Shown: positions 7,410 to 15,187 of the stretch, in pieces | Layout of the letters: each line of letters begins with the position of its first letter | Numbering within the stretch: position 1 is the stretch's first letter | Assembly: GCA_902493335.1 (NCBI GenBank) | Contig: CABUPJ010000042.1 | Coordinates: 1 to 31,300 of the forward strand | DNA from: an uncultured Porphyromonadaceae bacterium | Lineage (GTDB): Bacteria > Bacteroidota > Bacteroidia > Bacteroidales > Muribaculaceae | Reading direction: 5' to 3' | DNA: 31,300 nucleotides | Translations under genes and position numbers: made by a program | The notes under the pieces: generated by a model | The model's input: only the letters and a program-made list of their open reading frames with translations | Told to the model about the DNA's origin: nothing | Database searches by the model: none

Positions 7410-9269
7410 GTGCCGTCGTTCCTGCAACTCGAAAAAGTCACCAAAAGCTACGGTGACCGCCTGCTTTTCGGCGACATAACCTTCGGCATCGACGAAGGCG
7501 ACAAAATCGGTCTTATAGCCAAGAACGGCACGGGCAAGACAACGCTTCTGAGAATCATCGCCGGCGTCGAATCGGCCGACAGCGGCGACGTGGTGTTCAG
7601 AAACGGCCTTAAAGTCGCTTTCCTCGAGCAGATGCCTGTCTTTGTTCCCGGCAGCAATCTTATCGATGCGTGCCTGAAAGACGGCGGTCCGACGGCCGAA
7701 GTCGTCAGGCGCTATGAAAAGGCTCTCGCCGGCGGCGATTCGGTCGAAATCAACGCTGCGGTACACGAGATGGACAACGCCCGCGCATGGGACTATGAAG
7801 ACCGTCTCAAGCAGATGCTGTCCCGCCTCGAACTCAACGACATCACCGCCTCGGTCGACCATCTCTCCGGCGGCCAGCGCAAGCGTCTCGCAATCGCCCG
7901 GATGCTGATGCAGGAACCCGACATGATTATTCTCGACGAGCCGACAAACCACCTCGACATCCCGGTCATCGAATGGCTTGAGGCTTATCTCAAGCGCTCG
8001 AGGGTCACATTGCTCATGGTGACACACGACCGCTATTTCCTCGACCGCGTCTGCAACCGCATCATCGAGCTTGACAACCGCACGGCCTATGCTTACGACG
8101 GCAACTATGACTACTATCTGCGTCGACGAGCCGAGCGCATAGAGGCGATGTCGGCCGAGCTTGCCAAAGTCAAGAATACACTGCGCCGCGAGCAGGAATG
8201 GATGAGCCGTCAGCCACAGGCGCGTGCCGGCAAAGCCAAATACCGCATCGACCAGTTCTATGACCTCAAGGACCGCTCGCGCGTCGACCTGTCGGACAAA
8301 AATGTCACCCTCGAGGTGAAATCATCGTATATCGGTTCTAAAATCTTCGAAGCCAAAGGCATATCGAAAAGCTTCGGCGACAAGAAGATTCTTGACGACT
8401 TTAATTATACCTTCGCCCGATATGAAAAGGTCGGCCTCGTTGGCGCCAACGGTGTCGGCAAATCGACTTTTGTCAAGATGCTGCTCGGTCTGGTGAAGCA
8501 GGATGCCGGCGAGTGGAACGTCGGCGAGACCGTCCGCTTCGGTTATTACAGTCAGGACGGTCTGTCGTTTGACAACGACAAAAAAGTAATTGACGCCGTC
8601 ACCGAGATTGCCGAAGACATCAATGTCAACGGCCGCTCGGTAGCGCCGATGCAGTTCCTTCAGAAATTCCTCTTCTCGGTTCCCGACCAGCAGAAATATA
8701 TCCACACACTCAGTGGCGGCGAGCGCTGTCGCCTGCATCTCGCGACGATATTGATGCGTCAGCCCAATTTCCTTATCCTTGACGAGCCGACAAACGACCT
8801 CGACATCGTCACCCTCGGTATCCTTGAGGAATATCTTGCCGACTTCAAAGGCTGTGCGATAATCATCAGTCACGACCGCTATTTTCTCGACAATGTCGTT
8901 GACCATCTTTTTGTCATGCAGGGCGACGGCGTCGTCAAGGATTTCCCCGGCTCATACAGCGAATATCGAGAATATGTCGCGTCGCTCGAAAAAAGCGAAT
9001 CGTCACAGGATGTCCGTGCCGATAAAAAGCCACAGGAGCGTCATCGTGCAGAGCGGGCTGAAAAGATGACATTCAAAGAGCGGCGTGAATTCGAGGCTCT
9101 GACAGCCGAAATAGAGAGTCTTACCGCTGAGAAAGCCGAGCTCGACGCCTTGTTCAACAGCGGCGAGGTTATTGGCGATATTGCCGACAAATCAGCGCGT
9201 TACAATGTCGTCTGCGAGCTCCTCGATGAGAAGGAAATGCGTTGGCTCGAGCTCTCTGAAAAATCGTAA
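7410..9269 (+). CDS. uup: ABC-F family ATPase, Uup-like
   Basis: ABC-F proteins are soluble twin ATPases without membrane segments that act on the ribosome; Uup is also tied to replication and transposon excision. The 619-residue product has two ABC modules: Walker A AKNGTGKTTLL and GANGVGKSTFVK, signatures LSGGQRKRLAIA and LSGGERCRLHLA, Walker B MIILDEPTNHLD and FLILDEPTNDLD, joined by a charged interdomain linker (RREQEWMSRQPQARAGKAKYR). A C-terminal coiled-coil tail (KMTFKERREFEALTAEIES and on) is the feature of the Uup branch. The start is GTG at 7410, 3 bp after the lipoprotein stop. The last 78 bp overlap the converging HAD gene. The branch (Uup rather than another ABC-F) is likely but not proven. 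Confidence 0.93.
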   Translation: MPSFLQLEKVTKSYGDRLLFGDITFGIDEGDKIGLIAKNGTGKTTLLRIIAGVESADSGDVVFRNGLKVAFLEQMPVFVPGSNLIDACLKDGGPTAEVVRRYEKALAGGDSVEINAAVHEMDNARAWDYEDRLKQMLSRLELNDITASVDHLSGGQRKRLAIARMLMQEPDMIILDEPTNHLDIPVIEWLEAYLKRSRVTLLMVTHDRYFLDRVCNRIIELDNRTAYAYDGNYDYYLRRRAERIEAMSAELAKVKNTLRREQEWMSRQPQARAGKAKYRIDQFYDLKDRSRVDLSDKNVTLEVKSSYIGSKIFEAKGISKSFGDKKILDDFNYTFARYEKVGLVGANGVGKSTFVKMLLGLVKQDAGEWNVGETVRFGYYSQDGLSFDNDKKVIDAVTEIAEDINVNGRSVAPMQFLQKFLFSVPDQQKYIHTLSGGERCRLHLATILMRQPNFLILDEPTNDLDIVTLGILEEYLADFKGCAIIISHDRYFLDNVVDHLFVMQGDGVVKDFPGSYSEYREYVASLEKSESSQDVRADKKPQERHRAERAEKMTFKERREFEALTAEIESLTAEKAELDALFNSGEVIGDIADKSARYNVVCELLDEKEMRWLELSEKS

Positions 9270-9854
9270 TGTCTTGTCAGACGGTTTGACGAGTATGTTT
9301 TCGCCCGTCTTGTTGGCGTGCATCAGCGGTGCGTCGTCGTGATGGTCGGTCAGCACATAATTAAGTTTCAGACCGTTGGCTTCAAGCCATAGGCAGACTC
9401 GGCGCAGTTTCTCTTCCCCGCGGCATTCGAGACGTCCGGCGTTGTCGTCCATTGCCGTCGCCACATATTCGCCGTCCCATATTGCCGGTATATAGAAATC
9501 GGCGGCCGCCGATGCCAGCAGTATGCGGTCGCCCGCGGCCCGGCGTCGGTCGAGAAAGCGTCTGACGTCATTGTTTACAGATTTTTTTATTCCGGCTCCG
9601 AATGACTTCAGCAGTTCCGTGTCTCTGCCGATAAGCCGCAGGGCATTGAATTTCATCGTCGTGTGGCTGATTATTTTCAGTCGTCTCATGATGACAAGAA
9701 CCGAGACCGCCGACGCCGAGATTATTTTGCCTTTCGACAACAGATGTCTGATGCCCATACTGATATAAGCTTTGAGCGTGTTTTGTGTGCAGTATGTGCC
9801 GTCGAGATCGACGACAGTCGCACCGGGTTGGCTGTCTAATTGTCTATCGACCAC
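9192..9854 (-). CDS. HAD-superfamily phosphatase (SerB/HAD-IB-like), partner of the phosphoribosyltransferase
   Basis: The 220-residue protein carries the HAD motifs: VVDLDGT (nucleophile Asp16, acid/base Asp18), a motif II serine in ILLASAAADFY, a lysine in GEEKLRRV, and the acidic motif IV in LTDHHDDAPLM. The spacing and the helical stretch between motifs I and II suggest a HAD-IB-type phosphatase with an alpha-helical cap, similar to phosphoserine phosphatases. The ATG at 9854 overlaps the end of the phosphoribosyltransferase gene by 19 bp, so the two are translationally coupled. The last 78 bp (9192-9269) overlap the 3' end of the converging ABC-F gene. In this context a phosphoribose or phosphoglycan substrate is more likely than free phosphoserine; this is inferred. 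Confidence 0.82.
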   Translation of the reverse strand: MVDRQLDSQPGATVVDLDGTYCTQNTLKAYISMGIRHLLSKGKIISASAVSVLVIMRRLKIISHTTMKFNALRLIGRDTELLKSFGAGIKKSVNNDVRRFLDRRRAAGDRILLASAAADFYIPAIWDGEYVATAMDDNAGRLECRGEEKLRRVCLWLEANGLKLNYVLTDHHDDAPLMHANKTGENILVKPSDKTLRFFRELEPTHFLLIEELADDIVTR

Positions 9855-10387
9855 GGGAATCTTACTAAAGTACGATTGTTATAAATGCAGTAGTCAGGCA
9901 TTATAATCGGATTGACAGACGTAACGGTTATAGCGGCCATCTTGACGTCAGCCGTGGGATTGGCGTGTTTTATTTTGTCGAATACGGCTTTGAGTGTCGC
10001 ACCGGTGTCGACGGCATCGTCGATTATCAGTATGCGCCGGGCTGTCTTACATTCGTCAGGAAGCACTATTGTGACATGTTCCATATGGTTGCTTCTGTGC
10101 ATCAGATAGCGGGCTTCGACTTTACGTAACGTATTGTTCAGGCTTCGTGGTATTTTGCTGAACAGAGGTTTGAACAGCCGTTTGATTTTACCGCCTTTGG
10201 CGTTGCGTATCAATATAATATTGCGGTGCTTATCTTTAGGACATGCGATTTCGGCCATTACATCGCCGCCACGCGGAATGCTCACCGTCAGATCAGGTTC
10301 AAACCCGTCGTCTGTCGCCTTTTGTAGCAGCCTGTAGCAGTGTTCGGCAAATGTTTCGTCGTTTAATGTCAGTATTTTGAAAGCCAT
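9836..10387 (-). CDS. Type I phosphoribosyltransferase-fold protein
   Basis: The 183-residue protein contains the PRPP-binding signature ILIIDDAVDTGAT at residues 119-131 and an upstream loop SIPRGGD (36-42) that fits the pyrophosphate-binding loop of type I PRTases. It has no signal peptide or membrane segment. A basic middle region (KGGKIKRLFKPLFSKIPR) is unusual for purine salvage enzymes and could contact a membrane or an anionic acceptor. It overlaps the upstream glycosyltransferase by 19 bp and the downstream HAD phosphatase by 19 bp. It does not resemble Hpt, Apt, Upp or PyrE closely by eye. PRTase-fold enzymes that move phosphoribose from PRPP onto glycans are known in some O-antigen systems, and the neighbours favour such a role here. 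Nucleotide salvage is the alternative. Confidence 0.8.
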   Translation of the reverse strand: MAFKILTLNDETFAEHCYRLLQKATDDGFEPDLTVSIPRGGDVMAEIACPKDKHRNIILIRNAKGGKIKRLFKPLFSKIPRSLNNTLRKVEARYLMHRSNHMEHVTIVLPDECKTARRILIIDDAVDTGATLKAVFDKIKHANPTADVKMAAITVTSVNPIIMPDYCIYNNRTLVRFPWSIDN

Positions 10388-11316
10388 CGCGATAGGGATA
10401 TTATTGTTTTGGGGCCGCCGTATGACATTACTATGCCGATTTTATTCTTGAGTCTGACTTTCGGATTCAGCAGACTCTGTAGTCTGAGCCGTTTTATCGT
10501 CTGTCGGCATTTGGCGGAGACAGACGGCTCAACGTTGTTGCGCGTTGTGTTTATCAGCATGTTGAAAGCGGTGCTCAGGCATCGGTCGTCGGCGGCTTTT
10601 TTCAGTGAAGGTATATTATTATATATGTATTCGGCCATGTCGTCGCAAACTTTTATGGCATCGAGCCGGGCAGGTGACCACGTGTTGATGAAACTCGTCG
10701 GATTGGCGCGGTAAAAATAGACCGGCGCGTTGCTGAGGGCTATCCGGTCGGTCTGGTCATACAGTTTGTAGAATATGTCGAGATCTTCAAACATCGTCCC
10801 GCCTGTAAATCTGACTTTATCGAAAAGACGCCGTCTGAACAGTTTGCCGCAGACCGAATTATTCATTCCATGCGTCTGGTAGAGCGTCATTTCGATAGCT
10901 TTTTTCGAGCCGATTACCCGATATTCATCAGTCAGCGGCATCTCGAAATGCGGCGTCTCGCTGTAGTCATATCGGGCTGCTACAATGTCACAGCTGCTTT
11001 TACCTGCGATTTTCGCCATGGTCATCACGGCGTCATGATGAAGCATGTCATCTGAGTCGACGAACGCAATAAAATCGCCGGTCGCATGATCGAGGCCGGT
11101 GTTGCGCGCCCGCGACAGGCCGCCGTTCGGTCTGTCGATGACTTTGATGCGTGCGTCGTCGGACGCAAAACGGCGGCATATATCCCCTGTCGAATCAGTC
11201 GAACCGTCATTGACGACGATTATCTCGAGGTCGCCGTAACTTTGCCGTATGATGCTGTCAAGGCAGGCCTCGATATAATCTTCGCGGTTATATGCCGGTA
11301 TGACGACTGAAATCAT
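10369..11316 (-). CDS. Family 2 glycosyltransferase (GT-A)
   Basis: The 315-residue protein starts MISVVIPAYNREDYIEACL, the standard GT2 opening, followed by VVNDGSTDSTGD and the metal-binding AFVDSDD (Asp87-Asp90) of the GT-A fold. NGGLSRARNTGLDHA is typical of the family. No membrane helices are evident, so it should act at the cytoplasmic face of the inner membrane on a lipid-linked or protein acceptor. It begins 3 bp after the stop of the GHL10 hydrolase gene and overlaps the start of the PRTase gene by 19 bp. Donor and acceptor sugars cannot be read from the sequence. The final ~60 residues are basic. Confidence 0.92.
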   Translation of the reverse strand: MISVVIPAYNREDYIEACLDSIIRQSYGDLEIIVVNDGSTDSTGDICRRFASDDARIKVIDRPNGGLSRARNTGLDHATGDFIAFVDSDDMLHHDAVMTMAKIAGKSSCDIVAARYDYSETPHFEMPLTDEYRVIGSKKAIEMTLYQTHGMNNSVCGKLFRRRLFDKVRFTGGTMFEDLDIFYKLYDQTDRIALSNAPVYFYRANPTSFINTWSPARLDAIKVCDDMAEYIYNNIPSLKKAADDRCLSTAFNMLINTTRNNVEPSVSAKCRQTIKRLRLQSLLNPKVRLKNKIGIVMSYGGPKTIISLSRWLSKY

Positions 11317-11319
11317 ATA

Positions 11320-12783
11320 TTATTTTCTGACTGCCTCAGACGGTGCCGACTCATTGTTCACTCGGTCGAGAGCGGTTACGACATAATATCCGTTGCGGTC
11401 GACGGTCATATTCTTGTCGCGTGTCACCGCTATGATGGCCGATGCGTCGTCAAGGTCGATTTTATCGCTGTCGAAACGATAGACTACAAACTTGACGGGG
11501 TCGGATACCTTGTTTGCTGCGGCGTCGGCATTCCATGAAAGTTGATTGCCCTTGATTTTAAGATTCTTTACTGCGGCAGGCGCTTTGTCTGAAATCCAGG
11601 GGTAGGTGGGCACAAGTGCTATGGTCGACTGATGGTTGGTCGACAGTGAGTCTGCGACGCCGTTGAAATTCTTTGTCACGGCGTAGCCCGGCCACCAGCA
11701 GTTGCCGCTGATGTTCTCGGCTTCGCGTGTGAGTCTGACCTTATGGTCGAGCTGGCTCTTTTGCGGCGATGGCGCGAGGTCGGGCAACTTCATGGTCTTG
11801 CTGACATCCTGACCGATATACATGTGCCGCGGACCCGCATTGTTGTTCCACCATTCGACAAGCGTCAGATATGAAGCCGCTTTGTGTTCGAGTTCCCAGT
11901 AGAGCTGTGGCAGCAGATAGTCTACCCAGCCTTTTTCGGCCCAGAGAAGAACGTCGGCATAGAGGGCGTCGTAGTTCTGGAGTCCGTTTGTTTCACTGCC
12001 GCGCGGATCGCTCTTTTTGTTTCGCCAGATGCCGAACGGACTCACGCCGAATATCACCCACGGTTTTGTGGCTGCGATATTGTCGTGTATCTCCTCGATG
12101 AGCAGGTCGACGTTCTTGCGGCGCCAGTCGCCGATAGTCATCCCGTTGCCGTATTTTGCAAATGACGCTTTGTCGGGGAAAGCCTCGCCCTCCTTGGGAT
12201 AGGGATAGAAGTAGTCGTCAAAGTGGATGCCGTCGACGTCATATCGGTTGACTATGTCAAGCACGACGTCATTGATGAATTTGCGGTTTTCGGGCAATCC
12301 GGGATCGAAATATATCTGACCGCCGTATTTTACGAAACGTTTCGGCTCTTTGTAGTATAGATGACCTTTCGGCGGAACCTGCTTGGCCGAGCCTGTGACG
12401 CGGTAGGGGTTGAGCCATGCATGCAGCTCCATTCCACGTGCGTGGCTCTCGTCGATCATAAACTGCAGGGGGTCCCAGTAGGGGACGGGCGCTTTGCCTC
12501 CGTCGGTCAGATAACGGCTCCACGGCTCGAGCTCGCTCGGATAGAAAGCGTCGGCCTGGGGCCTTACCTGAAAGATTACGGCGTTGACGCCGGCAGCTTT
12601 GAGCTTGTCGAGCTGGTCTCGCAGATATTGTTTGTTTTGTTCGGTTGTCTGTGAATGATATTGGTCCTGGAAAACAGTGTGCATCCACGCGCCGCGGAAT
12701 TCGCGTTTGGGATTCTTGGCTGCGTCGGCCGCCGGTGATGCGAGTAAAAGCGCCAGACCGATTGTTATAAACAGTTTTTTCAT
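11320..12783 (-). CDS. Secreted GHL10-type glycoside hydrolase (YngK/DigH-like) with C-terminal Fn3-like domain
   Basis: The ATG at 12783 gives a 487-residue protein with a signal peptide (MKKLFITIGLALLLASPAAD). The catalytic part begins REFRGAWMHTVFQDQY and contains GVNAVIFQVRPQADAFY, LHAWLNPYR, VDGIHFDDYFYPYP and FGVSPFGIWRN, all hallmarks of the glycosyl-hydrolase-like 10 (formerly DUF187/DUF4015) TIM barrel. E. coli DigH of this family cleaves denuded peptidoglycan glycan strands, so a cell-wall or exopolysaccharide substrate is plausible. The last ~85 residues (KNLKIKGNQLSW to NNESAPSEAV) look like a fibronectin type III domain. It leads the operon that continues with GT2, PRTase and HAD. 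A longer in-frame extension to 13068 was rejected because it would run through the divergent promoter region. Confidence 0.9.
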   Translation of the reverse strand: MKKLFITIGLALLLASPAADAAKNPKREFRGAWMHTVFQDQYHSQTTEQNKQYLRDQLDKLKAAGVNAVIFQVRPQADAFYPSELEPWSRYLTDGGKAPVPYWDPLQFMIDESHARGMELHAWLNPYRVTGSAKQVPPKGHLYYKEPKRFVKYGGQIYFDPGLPENRKFINDVVLDIVNRYDVDGIHFDDYFYPYPKEGEAFPDKASFAKYGNGMTIGDWRRKNVDLLIEEIHDNIAATKPWVIFGVSPFGIWRNKKSDPRGSETNGLQNYDALYADVLLWAEKGWVDYLLPQLYWELEHKAASYLTLVEWWNNNAGPRHMYIGQDVSKTMKLPDLAPSPQKSQLDHKVRLTREAENISGNCWWPGYAVTKNFNGVADSLSTNHQSTIALVPTYPWISDKAPAAVKNLKIKGNQLSWNADAAANKVSDPVKFVVYRFDSDKIDLDDASAIIAVTRDKNMTVDRNGYYVVTALDRVNNESAPSEAVRK

Positions 12784-12806
12784 TAGGTCGTGATTTGATA
12801 TTTCTA

Positions 12807-12838
12807 CAAAGATATAAATAGTAGGCGTTTTATGCAAA
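12807..12838 (-). promoter_or_regulatory. Promoter of the GHL10-GT2-PRTase-HAD operon
   Basis: On the minus strand TTTG (12838-12835), a 20-bp spacer and TATCTTTG (12814-12807) form a complete Bacteroidota promoter. The ATG at 12783 lies 23 bp downstream of the -7 element. A second full promoter faces the other way only 14 bp from this -33 element. Confidence 0.72.
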
Positions 12839-12845
12839 TAGTAGG
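12816..12845. repeat. Direct repeat AAATAGTAGG between divergent promoters
   Basis: AAATAGTAGG occurs at 12816-12825 and again at 12836-12845, exactly 20 bp apart (about two helix turns). The first copy lies in the spacer of the leftward promoter and the second overlaps its -33 element. The spacing puts both copies on the same face of the helix, as for a dimeric regulator site. Confidence 0.6.
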
Positions 12846-12852
12846 AGCTAAT

Positions 12853-12883
12853 TTTGATTTCAAAGCCAAATTGCCTATTTTTG
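12853..12883 (+). promoter_or_regulatory. Promoter of the GT2-DUF4286-ruvC operon
   Basis: TTTG (12853-12856), a 19-bp spacer and TATTTTTG (12876-12883) match the consensus. Transcription should start near 12889, about 20 bases before the ATG at 12910. Confidence 0.65.
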
Positions 12884-12909
12884 TAGATAAATATAGATTG
12901 GAATCGCGA

Positions 12910-13677
12910 ATGGAACCACTTTTTACAATTATCACAGTAACCTATAATGCAGCTGAGACAATCGGTCGCACCATTGAAAGTGTCGACAGTCAGACATTTA
13001 AGATTTATGAGCATCTGATCATAGACGGTCGTTCTAAAGATGCCACCCTCGATATTGTCGCGCGGCATTCCAATCCGTTGCGCGTGGTTCTTTCAGAGCC
13101 TGACAAAGGGCTTTATGATGCGATGAACAAAGGCATAGGCCGGGCCAAGGGCGATTATCTGATTTTTCTCAACGCGGGCGACAAGTTCCATTCAGCCGAC
13201 ACTCTTCGCCATCTTGCCGACCTCGTCGTCGACAACGACAAACCCGGTATACTCTACGGTCAGACCGACATCGTCGACAATAACGGCATGCGCCTCGGCG
13301 ACCGCCATCTCAAGGCTCCCGAGTCACTGACGCTCAAGAGCTTCTCGAAAGGTATGCTTGTCTGTCATCAGGCTTTTATTCCCTTGAGGCGCATCGTCGG
13401 CATGTATAATCTCAAATATAGATATTCGGCCGATTATGAGTGGTGTATCCGCTGTCTCCAGCACTCGCGCAGGAATGTCTATGCCGGCGAGGTGCTCATA
13501 GATTATCTGAGCGAGGGCCTTACGACAGCAAACCGGCGTAAATCTCTCAAAGAACGCTTCGATATAATGTGCTATTATTACGGCACGTTCCCGACACTCG
13601 TGCGTCATGTAGGTTTCTTCTTCCGCCGTTTGCGCCAGGCAAGAAAAGAAAAACGACAACAAACGATAAAAAGCTGA
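12910..13677 (+). CDS. Family 2 glycosyltransferase (WcaE-like group)
   Basis: With the ATG at 12910 the protein has 255 residues and starts MEPLFTIITVTYNAAETIG. SVDSQTFKIYEHLIIDGRSKD and the SEPDKGLYDAMNKGI / DYLIFLNAGDKF segment are typical of a GT2 group often found in exopolysaccharide clusters. In this group the acidic metal motif is the NAGD region instead of a plain DxD. No membrane segment is evident; the last ~25 residues are strongly basic (RRLRQARKEKRQQ), which may anchor it to the membrane. It is the first gene of a unit with a DUF4286 gene 5 bp downstream. An upstream in-frame ATG at 12832 was rejected because it precedes the promoter. Substrates are unknown. Confidence 0.9.
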   Translation: MEPLFTIITVTYNAAETIGRTIESVDSQTFKIYEHLIIDGRSKDATLDIVARHSNPLRVVLSEPDKGLYDAMNKGIGRAKGDYLIFLNAGDKFHSADTLRHLADLVVDNDKPGILYGQTDIVDNNGMRLGDRHLKAPESLTLKSFSKGMLVCHQAFIPLRRIVGMYNLKYRYSADYEWCIRCLQHSRRNVYAGEVLIDYLSEGLTTANRRKSLKERFDIMCYYYGTFPTLVRHVGFFFRRLRQARKEKRQQTIKS

Positions 13678-13682
13678 TACTA

Positions 13683-13988
13683 ATGTATATATATAATACG
13701 ACATTTCATCTCGACAAAACCGTCGAACCCGAGTTTGGCGCATGGCTGCGCGATTACCGTGGCAAAGCGCTCGCCAGCGGCCTGTTTGATTCGGTCAGAA
13801 TTCTGGCTGTCCGCTCCGAACATATGGAAGAGGGCGTTACCGCTTATGCCCTTCATCTCGAAACCACTGATAATGATAATATAGTGAAATGGACAGCTGG
13901 CATTGAAGCCGATTGTCTGCCTGAGATATTCAGCCGCTGGCCGCAGCGCGCTGTCGCATTTTCGACTCTTCTTGAAGAAATAGACTGA
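13683..13988 (+). CDS. DUF4286 family protein
   Basis: The ATG at 13683 gives a 101-residue soluble protein starting MYIYNTTFHLDKTVEPEFGAW. The opening, the VTAYALHLETTD strand and the end AVAFSTLLEEID fit the Bacteroidota-specific family DUF4286. The likely fold is a ferredoxin-like alpha/beta sandwich of the EthD or dimeric barrel kind (inferred). No function is established. It lies 5 bp after the glycosyltransferase and 4 bp before ruvC, so it is part of the same transcript. Its place next to ruvC is a hint of conserved linkage, not of function. Confidence 0.8.
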   Translation: MYIYNTTFHLDKTVEPEFGAWLRDYRGKALASGLFDSVRILAVRSEHMEEGVTAYALHLETTDNDNIVKWTAGIEADCLPEIFSRWPQRAVAFSTLLEEID

Positions 13989-13992
13989 ACCG

Positions 13993-14610
13993 ATGGCCGA
14001 CGAAATGCAGTGGGATAGGGTGATAATGGGTATCGACCCCGGCACCAATGTCATGGGCTATGGTGTCATCGGCATCAAAGGCAAACGCCTGTCGATGATT
14101 GCCGCAGGCGTCGTCACGCTCTCTAAGTTCCCCGACCATTATCTGAAACTGCGGCATATCTACGACCGCACACTCGCGCTTGTCACAGGCTATCTTCCTG
14201 ACGAGCTTGCTATCGAGGCCCCGTTTTTCGGCAAGAATGTGCAGTCGATGCTCAAGCTCGGCCGTGCACAGGGCGTGGCTATTGCGGCGGCTCTGTCGCG
14301 TGACGTGCCCGTTGCCGAATACGAACCGCGAAAAATCAAGATGGCGATAACCGGTACAGGCGGCGCGTCGAAAGAGCAGGTGCGGGCGATGATTGAGCAT
14401 CAGCTTGGTGTCACCGAAGACGTCCTGCCGCCCGAACTTGATGCAACCGACGCTCTTGGCGCTGCCTTGTGTCATTACTACGAGACCGAGCGCGACCGCA
14501 TGATTGCTCCGGCTAAAAGTGCCGCTAAAATCAAACTTCCCGCCTCCAGAGGCAAATCCTCATGGAAAGACTTCATCGAGAAAAATCCCGACCGAGTCAA
14601 AAAGAGCTGA
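13993..14610 (+). CDS. ruvC: Holliday junction resolvase RuvC
   Basis: RuvC cuts Holliday junctions as a dimer together with RuvAB at the end of recombination repair. The 205-residue protein shows the RNase H-like fold motifs: VIMGIDPGTNVMGYGV with the first catalytic Asp15, LAIEAPFFGKNVQS with the catalytic Glu, and the distal pair in LDATDALGAALCHY. The length is slightly above the E. coli protein (173) because of a basic tail (KIKLPASRGKSSWKDFIEKN). It starts 4 bp after the DUF4286 stop. No ruvA or ruvB is present in the window. Confidence 0.96.
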   Translation: MADEMQWDRVIMGIDPGTNVMGYGVIGIKGKRLSMIAAGVVTLSKFPDHYLKLRHIYDRTLALVTGYLPDELAIEAPFFGKNVQSMLKLGRAQGVAIAAALSRDVPVAEYEPRKIKMAITGTGGASKEQVRAMIEHQLGVTEDVLPPELDATDALGAALCHYYETERDRMIAPAKSAAKIKLPASRGKSSWKDFIEKNPDRVKKS

Positions 14611-14656
14611 GACGGCATGGAGCAAGGACTTCAGCCATTGCATACCAGCGTTTTAG

Positions 14657-14680
14657 TAGCGAGAGTTGGAGCCCTCGCTA
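14657..14680. terminator. Hairpin between converging ruvC and membrane-protein genes
   Basis: TAGCGAG (14657-14663) pairs with CTCGCTA (14674-14680) over a ten-base loop. There is no T-run on either side, so it may be a weak or Rho-assisted terminator, or only an inverted repeat, in the 75-bp gap between two converging genes. Confidence 0.4.
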
Positions 14681-14685
14681 TGCAC

Positions 14686-15108
14686 TCAGGCACGTTTCGT
14701 CTGTTTGCGTTGACGGATGTGCCTGGCGGCGTGGATGATGGCGACGATGACCATTAGGAATCCGATTTTGCCGTGGACGCCGCCGATGGGCGAGTGGCCG
14801 TTTTCAACAAGCCACTGTATGGTCGCGGCAAAGCCGCTGATGACTGTAAGCAGAAAGACCCACCAAAGAACTCGTGTGGCCGTATTGCGGTTTTTGGCAA
14901 AACGAGCGAACCAGTTACTGTATCGATAATGGTAGTATATATGGCATATTGACAGGATGGTAAGAAGTGTGCCAAAGACGATATGTACCCACACCGACCA
15001 TGCGTAACTGCCCGCCGTCGCCTCGAGTTGTATGCCTGATGCAAGCATAAGAATTAGGGTCAGTCCGAGCGATCTGTTGCATATTTTGAGTTTACGCGCC
15101 GTATTCAT
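14686..15108 (-). CDS. Four-helix membrane protein, DUF4405 / b-cytochrome-like
   Basis: The 140-residue protein has about four hydrophobic segments: LGLTLILMLASGIQL, WVHIVFGTLLTILSICHIYY, VLWWVFLLTVISGFAATIQW and GKIGFLMVIVAIIHAARH. Histidines near helix ends (WVHIVFG, ICHIYYH, GGVHGKIG, IIHAARH) form two pairs, as in small di-haem b-type cytochromes and DUF4405 proteins, so haem binding in the inner membrane is likely. It would pass electrons between quinol and an unknown partner. The C-terminus is basic (RQRKQTKR), which suggests a cytoplasmic end. It follows the AraC regulator gene on the same strand after 79 bp and has a candidate promoter in that gap, so it may be a target of the regulator. 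Confidence 0.7.
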   Translation of the reverse strand: MNTARKLKICNRSLGLTLILMLASGIQLEATAGSYAWSVWVHIVFGTLLTILSICHIYYHYRYSNWFARFAKNRNTATRVLWWVFLLTVISGFAATIQWLVENGHSPIGGVHGKIGFLMVIVAIIHAARHIRQRKQTKRA

Positions 15109-15131
15109 GTTTTGGTTATTTAATTACAGCG

Positions 15132-15162
15132 CAAAATTACTCAATGTCACAAGCCATGTAAA
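15132..15162 (-). promoter_or_regulatory. Candidate promoter of the b-cytochrome-like gene
   Basis: On the minus strand TAATTTTG (15139-15132) fits the -7 element, and TTTA (15162-15159), one base off TTTG, lies 19 bp upstream. The ATG at 15108 is 23 bp downstream. Confidence 0.45.
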
Positions 15163-15187
15163 TGGCAGTGTTAAGGTAAAGCTTGTC

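Noticed and set aside
12784..13068. Longer N-terminus for the GHL10 hydrolase (95 extra codons)
   Set aside because: It would run through two promoters and antisense to the start of the divergent glycosyltransferase; a perfect signal peptide begins at 12783.
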